In this document: positions 57,791 to 64,000 of the stretch, one piece after another
How positions within the stretch are numbered: the stretch's first letter is position 1
How the letters are laid out: the number at the start of each line of letters is the position of its first letter
Assembly (NCBI GenBank): GCA_024758765.1
Contig: CP101406.1
Coordinates: 4,154,001 to 4,218,000 of the forward strand
Origin: Mycobacterium sp. SVM_VP21
Lineage (GTDB): Bacteria; Actinomycetota; Actinomycetes; Mycobacteriales; Mycobacteriaceae
Length of the DNA: 64,000 nt
Direction of reading: 5' to 3'
Program-made: the position numbers and the translations under genes
The notes under the pieces: generated by a model
Databases searched by the model: none
Told to the model about the DNA's origin: nothing
What the model saw: the letters and a program-made list of their open reading frames with translations, nothing else

Positions 57791-60700
57791 CAATAAATAC
57801 CGCTCTCGCTACCGGTCGAAGCCGACTCGACCTGATCGAACAACTCATCCAGCACGCCGCCGGATGAGCCGAACCCCAAATCATCGTCGTCTTGCCCCGC
57901 GGTGCTGTCCGGCTCGGCGTAACGCGACGCCAGCAGTCCCACCAGGTGCGTCGTCAACGCTGAGATGCTGGGGTGATTCCACAGCATTGATGCCGACAAA
58001 TCCACCCCCACCAACTGTTGTGTCTCTTTCAGAACTGTCATCGCGATCATGGAATCGAGGCCCATCTCTGGGAAGGGCTGATCCACGTCGACCGCTGACG
58101 CCGATGTCCGAAGTTCGCGGGCCAGGATAGCTTGCAGCCGGACCACCAGCTCCTCGCGCCGCTGATCGGCGGGGATGGTCGCCCAGTCCGGCACGCCGCC
58201 CGCCGACGCTGCAGCACCGGCTTGCTCACCGGTCGCAGCAGCACCGACCGTCACTCCGGCCTCAGAGGCCTCACCGACGAGGTCTTCGAAGAAGGTCAGA
58301 TCCCGGAACTCCGGCGAGGTGGCGACCGCACGGTCGATGCGCAGTCGTCCCACCCCGATCCGAGCGCCGATCAGGCCGGAGTCCGCACCAAGCACGGCGT
58401 CCAGCGCCTCGATGCCTTCGTCCGGGCTGATCGGGTCGAGGACGCTCAGCGTCATCGACCGGCCCAGACCCACGTCCGACCACTGACCCCAGTTGATGGC
58501 GGTAGCGGGCAGGCCCGACGCATGCCGCCACGCCATCAGTGCGTCCAGCCAGGCGTTGGAGGTGGCATATCCGAGCTGGCCGGGCAGGCCCAGCAGCGCG
58601 GCCATCGAGGAGAAACCCACCCACCAGTCGAGCTGGGCGGCTGCGGTGGCGGCATGCAGCCGCGCGGCGCCGACGGCCTTGGCCGACCAGACGCTCTCCA
58701 GGCTCTCGCGAGTCACGGCCGTCACCAGGCCGTCGCCCAGCACACCGGCGGCGTGCACGACACCGCGCAGCGGCTTTCCGGTCTCCTGCGCGGCGGCCAC
58801 CAGACGGTCGGCCACCCCCGGCGAGCTGATATCGCCGGCGACAAAGACCACTTCGGCGGCGGCAGCCAACTCGTCGAGGACGGCGCGCTGCTGCTCGGCG
58901 GGCTCGCTGCGGCCGTTGAGCACGATGCGCCCCGCGCCGCGGGCCACCAGCCACCGGGCCACCACGATGCCCAGTCCGCCTAGACCTCCAGTGAGCAGGT
59001 AGGAGCCGTCGGCGCGGACCTCGGCTTGCGGAGCCGGGACCGTGCCTGCGGCACCGTCGAGGGTCGCCCGGGTGAGGCGTTCGGTGTAGCGCTGTCTACC
59101 GCGCCAGGCGATCACGTCGTCGCGCAGCGGCGCGCCCAGTTCGGCCAGCAGGGCATCGGCCAGGGCCACGGTGTCCGCCGAGGCGTCCAGGTCGACCAGG
59201 GTGGCGCCCAGGTCGGGCTCGTCGGCGAGCACCCGGGCGAGTTCGCCGGGGAACCGCCAGGTGCGGACCACGCCCTTGAGCGCACCGACAGCCGGGTCGC
59301 CGGGCTCATGCGGCTCGTCGCTGCCGAAGGCCAGCCCACCCCGACTGACCAGCCACAGCCGCGGCTTGGTCGTCCCGGATACGCCGGACCAACCGTCGAC
59401 TGCGGCCCGGGCCGTCGACGAAGCGGTCCAGATGAGCTCGCGGGCGCGAGCCAGTGCACCATCGGGGTCCGTTCCGTCGAATTCATGCCGGTCCAGGAAG
59501 ACGACGATGCCGGCCGGCGGGTGCGCGGGGTCGGCGGCGGCACGGGCCACCGCCTCGGCCAGGGCCGGTTCGTCGGCGAACGGGCCGGTCACGACCTTGC
59601 GATTCGGCCCGGCCAGGCGTGCCCCGAACTGCGCGGCAAGATCACCGCCAGACGGCTCGGAAAGCACCAGCCAGCTGCCGGGGGCCGCTCCGGCGGCATC
59701 CGGCGTAGGCGACAGCGCCCACTCGGTGGCGAAGAGCTTCTGGTCCAGCGGCACCCGCAGGGCGCGGGGGTCGAGCGGACGCAGCTCGACGCCGGTGAGT
59801 TCGGCGACGGCGGCGCCCGAGTCGTCGGTCAGGACGACCCGGCCAACGGCCACCTTGTCTTCGTGACTGCTGACCTCGGTGTGGCAACGCACCTGGAGCC
59901 CGACCGGGGCGAACACCCGCACCGCGGCCACCGCCGCCGGCACGTAACCGCCGTGCTCGGCGTCATCGGCTTCGATACCCGCCGCAAGCTGCCGCAGCGC
60001 GGCATCGAGCAAGGCCGGGTGTAGGCGGTACGCGGGATGGGTGGCCACATTCTCGGGCAGGGTGAGCACACTGTGCTCGGCCCCCTCGTCATACTCCGAG
60101 GCCGACTGCTCCGTCGGCGCCGCTGCGATGTCGGCGACCGCATAACGGGTCCAGGCTTCGCCGGTCGGGCGGGCATGGATCTCGACCCGGGTCTGGCCGT
60201 CGGCCCCGCTGAGCTGGGTGGTGACCTGCATCCCACTGTCGAACACCAGCGGCTCTTCGATCTGCAAGCCGGTCACCGCGATCGACTCGGCGGGTCTGCC
60301 GAGGGCCTGGCTGCCTGCCGCCACCGCCATCTCGATCAGTGCCGCCGCGGACGCGACGGCCTGGCCGTGCACCGGCTGATCGGCCAGCCACGGCATGGCG
60401 TCCGCACGAAGGTCGTTCTGCCACATATGGTCGCCGCCGGTGAGCATCTCGACGTGGACGCCGAGCAGCGGATGCACGTCCGGTGCCTGGCCGGCCCGTC
60501 CGGGCACGTGGAGCCAATGCCGGCTGTGTTGCCAGGGGGTGCTGGGCAGTTCGGCGAATCCGCCGGCCTTAGCGGTCCCGGTGCCGCTGTGCTGCCCGCC
60601 GAGTTCGGTGAGCTGAACATGGAAGCTCAGGGTCTCGTCGTCACCCCTGCGCAGGGTCGAGGCCACAGTCACCGGTTCGGCGGCGGCAGCTTCGACCGTC

Positions 60701-60944
60701 TCGATGATCGAGTGGGTCAACAGCGGGTGGGGGCTGACCTCGATGAACGTGTCGTGGTCCGCCGCCGCCACGGTCACGGCCTGGCTCACCAACGCGGGCT
60801 TGCGGACATTGGCCACCCAGTAATCCGCGTCCAATCGTGGCGTGGGCCCGGTGGGATCCACCGCCGTCGAAATGAACGGGATTTGTGGCATTTGTGGGGT
60901 GATGTCGGCTAGTTCGGCGCGCAGCTCGTCAAGGATCGGATCCA

Positions 60945-61536
60945 TGAACGCAGTATGGGAAGCCACTTCCATATTCACCCGCCGCGCAAACCGCTCCTGG
61001 GCAGCCACCGCAGCAATCACCGCATCCACATCCGCCGGCGTACCAGCCACCACCGTCTGCCGCGGCGACAAATACCCCGCCACCTCAACACCGGGATAAC
61101 CCGCCAACAACTCACCGGCAGCAACGGCATCCAACTCCAACAACGCCACCGCACCCTGACCAGCCTGCCGCGACATCAAGGCCGACCGCACCCCGATCAC
61201 CTTCAAACCCTGCTCGGGCGTCAGCGCCCCGGCCACCACCGCCGCAGACACCTCCCCCATCGAATGCCCAATCACCGCATCCGGAACAACCCCATAGGAA
61301 CGCCACAACGCAGCCAACGCCAACTGCAACCCCATGATCACCGGCTGCACCTGCGCATCACCGGAAATCTCCACACCGTCAGCAATCACCTCACGCAGCG
61401 AAAAACCCACCTGCGCAACAAAAACCGGCTCCAACTCAGCAACAGCCGCAGCAAACACCGGCTCATCGGCCAACAACCGACGACCCATCCCCACCCAATG
61501 TGAACCCTGACCCGAAAACACAAACACCGGCCGAGA
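60945..61536 (-). other. codon-style island over the AT core
   Basis: On the coding strand, third positions switch to G and T (GTG, GGG, GGT, GAT, TTG), unlike the C-rich style on both sides. The island covers the acyltransferase core, roughly residues 358-555. The junctions look sharp. Confidence 0.65.
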
Positions 61537-61766
61537 TGTCGCCGGCCGCGGCCGGGGCTCGGTAACGCCGGGGGCGGACTCGCCGGCAGCGAGTGCGGTC
61601 AGTCCGGCCACCGCGGCGGCGTGGTCGCGAGCGGATACGCCCGCGGTGTACTTGAAGCGGCTTCGGTTCTCCCGCAGGGTCTCTGCGACATCGGCGAGGG
61701 CCACACCAGCGCCGTCGTTCTGCAGCCATTGTGCGAGCACCCCGGCGGTGGCCGCGATACGCGCCG

Positions 61767-62610
61767 GCGACTTCCCCGAAACCACCAACGTACTCACCGG
61801 CACCGCAGCAGCCGCCGCCACCACCTCAACATCGGGAGCCTGCTCCACAATCACATGCGCATTAGTGCCCGACACCCCAAACGAAGACACCCCCGCCCGA
61901 CGCGGACGCGACACCACCGGCCACTCCATCGCCTGCGCCGCAACCACAAACTTCGACGCCCCCACACCCGCATTCGGCGTCAACTCCGAAAAATTCAAAT
62001 GCCGCGGAATAAAACCCCGCTGCACCGACAACACCGTCTTGATAAACCCCGCCACACCCGAAGCCGACTCAAGGTGCCCCAGATTAGTCTTCACCGACCC
62101 CAACACCAACGGCGCCGACGACCCACGCTCACCAAACACCGCCGACAAGGCATCCAACTCAATCGGATCACCCAACGCCGTCCCAGTCCCATGCGCCTCG
62201 ACATAATCAATATCCGCCGGGGACAACCGCGCCGACGCCAACGCCGCCCGCACCACCCGCTGCTGCGCCGGACCCGACGGCACCGTCTGACCCGACGACG
62301 GCCCATCCTGATTCACCGCCGAACCCCGCACCACCGCCAAAACCCGGTCACCATCACGCTGCGCATCCGAAAGCCGCTTGAGCACCACCACCCCAGCACC
62401 CTCAGACCGCACATAACCATCAGCAGCCGCATCAAACGTCTTGCACTGCCCATCCGGCGCCAACATCCCCCACCGCGACGTCGCAATGCTGTTCTGCGGA
62501 GTCAACATCAAATTCACCCCAGCAGCCAACGCCTGATCCGACTCCCGACGCCGCAAACTCGCACACGCCAAATGAATCGTCACCAACGACGACGAACACG
62601 CCGTATCCAA
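61767..62610 (-). other. codon-style island over the KS
   Basis: The same G/T-ending codon style as the AT island covers residues 1-281, the surviving ketosynthase and the start of its linker. The linker between (61537-61766) has the ordinary style. The pattern suggests recombination with another PKS gene. Confidence 0.65.
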
Positions 62611-62625
62611 CCCTCATCAAGGGAG

Positions 62626-62720
62626 TGTCAAGGATCAACCGAAGCAACTGTCAAGCCTCAGCCGAAACACCGTCAAGCATCACCCGACACCGAAATGTCA
62701 AGCATCAACCGAGGTCATAC
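62626..62720. repeat. tandem IS21-like terminal repeats
   Basis: Four imperfect copies of TGTCAAGSATCAVCCGA begin at 62626, 62649, 62671 (C for T) and 62696, spaced 22-25 bases apart. Several such repeats at an end are typical of IS21-family elements. No istA or istB is present, so only an end remains. Confidence 0.55.
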
Positions 62721-62731
62721 ACACACATGAG

Positions 62732-62804
62732 TGCCCCCGGCAGGATTCGAACCTGCGACACCGGCTTTAGGAGAGCCGTGCTCTATCCCCTGAGCTACGG
62801 GGGC
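62732..62804 (-). tRNA. tRNA-Arg (CCT)
   Basis: A complete cloverleaf on the minus strand: acceptor GCCCCCG/CGGGGGC, D-arm TAGCTCAGGGGATAGAGC, anticodon arm GGCTCTCCTAAAGCC with anticodon CCT, and T-arm GCAGGTTCGAATCCTGC. Discriminator A at 62732. CCA is not encoded. It reads AGG codons. It lies 12 bases from the IS-like repeats. Confidence 0.96.
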
Positions 62805-62904
62805 GGCGAACCTAGCGATGTAGGTACTGGAACCCATAGGGACAGCTCATGGTAGTCGGCGAGCTGGCGTTGCACGTATGGGGCTCGCGACTTTCCTTCG
62901 GAGT

Positions 62905-63429
62905 TCACTCGCCGGTCGTGGTCCTGCTCCGCTGGTAGTGCCGGCGTGCTTTCATGCGGTTGCCGCAGATGGCCATCGAGCACCACCGGGCAGTGTTGGG
63001 CTTGCTGCGATCGATCAGGAACAGCTGGCATTCGGAGTTGGCGCAGGGGCGCAGCCGGCTGGGACTGGAGATCCGTAACGCGTCCCAGGCGAGTATCACG
63101 CGCGCGACGGCTTGGGAGGTCTTGCTCGCGGACAGGGTCCAGGCGATGCCATCGTCAGACAGGACGGGGGTCAGCTCAACGCCGTTGAGGAATGGCTGCA
63201 AGGTCTGCGGGGCCAGCTCGCCACGCACCACCGCCTGCAGCGCGGCCCGGACGTCACGAAGTTCCTCAAGCTGCGCCCCGGCGAGGGCGATGCCGTGCGC
63301 ATTCAGCCACGCCTGCGTGCTGGCCGGATCTTCGAGCTCGTCGTGTGGCACGCCATCGATGACCGGAGTGGTGTTGAGCAGGTCTAGCAGCAGGGCCTCG
63401 TCGGCGGGCCCGGTCGCAATAATTTCCAT
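62905..63429 (-). CDS. CGNR zinc-finger / ABATE-domain regulator
   Basis: A 174-residue protein. The N-terminal ABATE domain (LLLDLLNTTPVIDGVPHDELED, ...) is followed by a C-terminal CGNR zinc finger: CANSECQLFLIDRSKPNTARWCSMAICGNRMKARRHYQR, with four zinc-ligand cysteines. These proteins are presumed transcription regulators and are often next to the gene they control. ATG 63429 is preceded by GGAGG. Divergent from the alpha/beta hydrolase by 80 bases. Confidence 0.92.
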   Translation of the reverse strand: MEIIATGPADEALLLDLLNTTPVIDGVPHDELEDPASTQAWLNAHGIALAGAQLEELRDVRAALQAVVRGELAPQTLQPFLNGVELTPVLSDDGIAWTLSASKTSQAVARVILAWDALRISSPSRLRPCANSECQLFLIDRSKPNTARWCSMAICGNRMKARRHYQRSRTTTGE

Positions 63430-63509
63430 ATAACCTCCAAAATGCTATTGACAGGTTACACCACGAGTGTTTGACTCCTAACTATCAACAGTTATTTAAG
63501 GGGTTAGCT

Positions 63510-64000
63510 ATGGTTACTTCTGTCCGGTACCAGTACGCCACCGTCGCCTGGCGACGCTTGTTCTATCGGGAGGCCGGAAGCCCTGATGCGCCGGCGATCG
63601 TGCTGCTGCACGGCTTTCCGACCAGCTCGTACATGTTCCGGGACCTCATCACTCGCCTGGCGGATGACTATCACGTGATCGCTCCCGATCACCTCGGCTT
63701 CGGCTACTCGGACATGCCGCTGGTGACCGAGTTCGACTACACCTTCGACAATCTCGCCACACTCACCCAGGGGCTACTGGATCACCTCGGGCTCCAGCGT
63801 TACGCGATCTACGTCCAGGACTACGGGGCGCCGATCGGTTGGCGGCTGGTGCTGAACCGGCCCGAATCCATCAGCGCGATCATCACGCAGAGCGGCAACG
63901 GCTACGACGAGGGCTTCGTCGAAACCTTCTGGAAAACCGTCTGGGACTACCAGCGTGAGCAGACTGCGGTGACGGAGGCGGCCATCCGCACGGCGCTCGA
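63510..64000 (+). CDS. alpha/beta hydrolase, haloalkane dehalogenase/epoxide hydrolase-like (3' end outside window)
   Basis: The first 163 residues are visible. IVLLHGFPTSSYMFRDL gives the oxyanion HG motif and DHLGFGYSDMP follows. The nucleophile elbow is YVQDYGAPIGW, with aspartate where lipases have serine, as in dehalogenases and epoxide hydrolases. AAGGGG precedes ATG 63510. It is divergent from the CGNR regulator and probably controlled by it. A TAACT-N6-AGTTA dyad (63479-63494) lies just before the ribosome site and could be the operator. Confidence 0.85.
   Translation, partial: MVTSVRYQYATVAWRRLFYREAGSPDAPAIVLLHGFPTSSYMFRDLITRLADDYHVIAPDHLGFGYSDMPLVTEFDYTFDNLATLTQGLLDHLGLQRYAIYVQDYGAPIGWRLVLNRPESISAIITQSGNGYDEGFVETFWKTVWDYQREQTAVTEAAIRTAL

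Larger units (their letters stand above)
57790..62610 (-). pseudogene. 5'-truncated Pps-type polyketide synthase
   Basis: The frame covers 1606 residues: partial ketosynthase from the active-site DTACSSS onward, acyltransferase (GHSMGEV, Ser450), a degenerate dehydratase (QPVHGQAVAS where HxxxGxxxxP is expected; DAALR for DAALQ), ketoreductase (YLLTGGLGGLG near 1200) and ACP (GLDSM near 1518). About 205 N-terminal residues are missing, judged against the PpsD-like protein, and a stop lies two codons before the homology begins. IS21-like repeats adjoin. Without an enoyl reductase it resembles PpsA or PpsB, not PpsC. Probably nonfunctional, though the downstream genes may still be expressed. 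Confidence 0.85.

Noticed and set aside
47964..62610. Many long plus-strand frames opposite the PKS genes
   Set aside because: These are the usual open antisense frames of high-GC coding DNA with Arg/Pro/Gly-rich translations and no domains.
62626..62720. CRISPR array
   Set aside because: The repeats are imperfect, about 17 bases long with spacers of only 5-8 bases, and no cas gene is nearby; insertion-sequence ends fit better.

Overview
The window is high-GC actinobacterial DNA from the family Mycobacteriaceae. It carries PPE proteins, an MmpS/MmpL pair, DUF732 and PE-PPE-domain secreted proteins, DinX-type polymerase IV and Pps-type polyketide synthases. Positions 1-24,300 hold the ilvA, Ddn-like, fadD11, dnaE1, RluA, lspA, ansA, dinX and ileS set that lies close together in M. 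tuberculosis (recalled, not searched). The abundance of secreted hypotheticals and the small PPE content would fit a non-tuberculous species, but I cannot name it.

Layout. 1-10 kb: ilvA (cut by the window edge), a deazaflavin-dependent reductase, an acyl-CoA ligase, an enoyl-CoA hydratase-like protein, a methyltransferase, a Cys-rich MerR regulator divergent from a PPOX oxidoreductase over a perfect dyad, and dnaE1. 10-18 kb: dodecin, a methyltransferase, a secreted PE-PPE-domain hydrolase, RluA synthase, lspA, ansA and dinX. 18-21 kb: two tandem PPE genes and a DUF732 gene behind a leader with nested palindromes. 21-26 kb: ileS with a T-box leader, a class 3 lipase and a hemerythrin protein. 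26-31 kb: a second secreted PE-PPE-domain protein and mmpS-mmpL. 31-38 kb: oxidative and lipid-modifying genes (Baeyer-Villiger-like monooxygenase, AurF-like diiron oxygenase, Rv2952-like methyltransferase, three SDRs, an alpha/beta hydrolase). 38-44 kb: two paralogous secreted proteins of an unnamed family around a cytochrome P450 that lies between two decayed IS3 orfA copies. 44-62.6 kb: a nitroreductase, DUF2505 protein, flavodoxin, methyltransferase and a PDIM-like assembly line in the order truncated PKS, ppsD-like, ppsE-like, papA5-like. 62.6-64 kb: IS21-like terminal repeats at the broken PKS end, tRNA-Arg(CCT), a CGNR regulator and a divergent alpha/beta hydrolase.

How the genes work together. 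The pps-like genes overlap by 1-4 bases and form one minus-strand operon ending in a PapA5-type acyltransferase, so the last elongations and the release or esterification of a phthiocerol-like chain are encoded here. The Rv2952-like O-methyltransferase 12 kb away could modify such a chain. The first module is broken inside its ketosynthase, next to insertion-sequence ends, so this copy is probably a decayed or rearranged locus unless an intact first module exists elsewhere.

The points most worth following are the truncated PKS with two sharply bounded codon-style islands, the unnamed secreted paralog family with a shared upstream motif, the nested-palindrome PPE leader, and the 20-bp repeat on both sides of the secreted PE-PPE gene.
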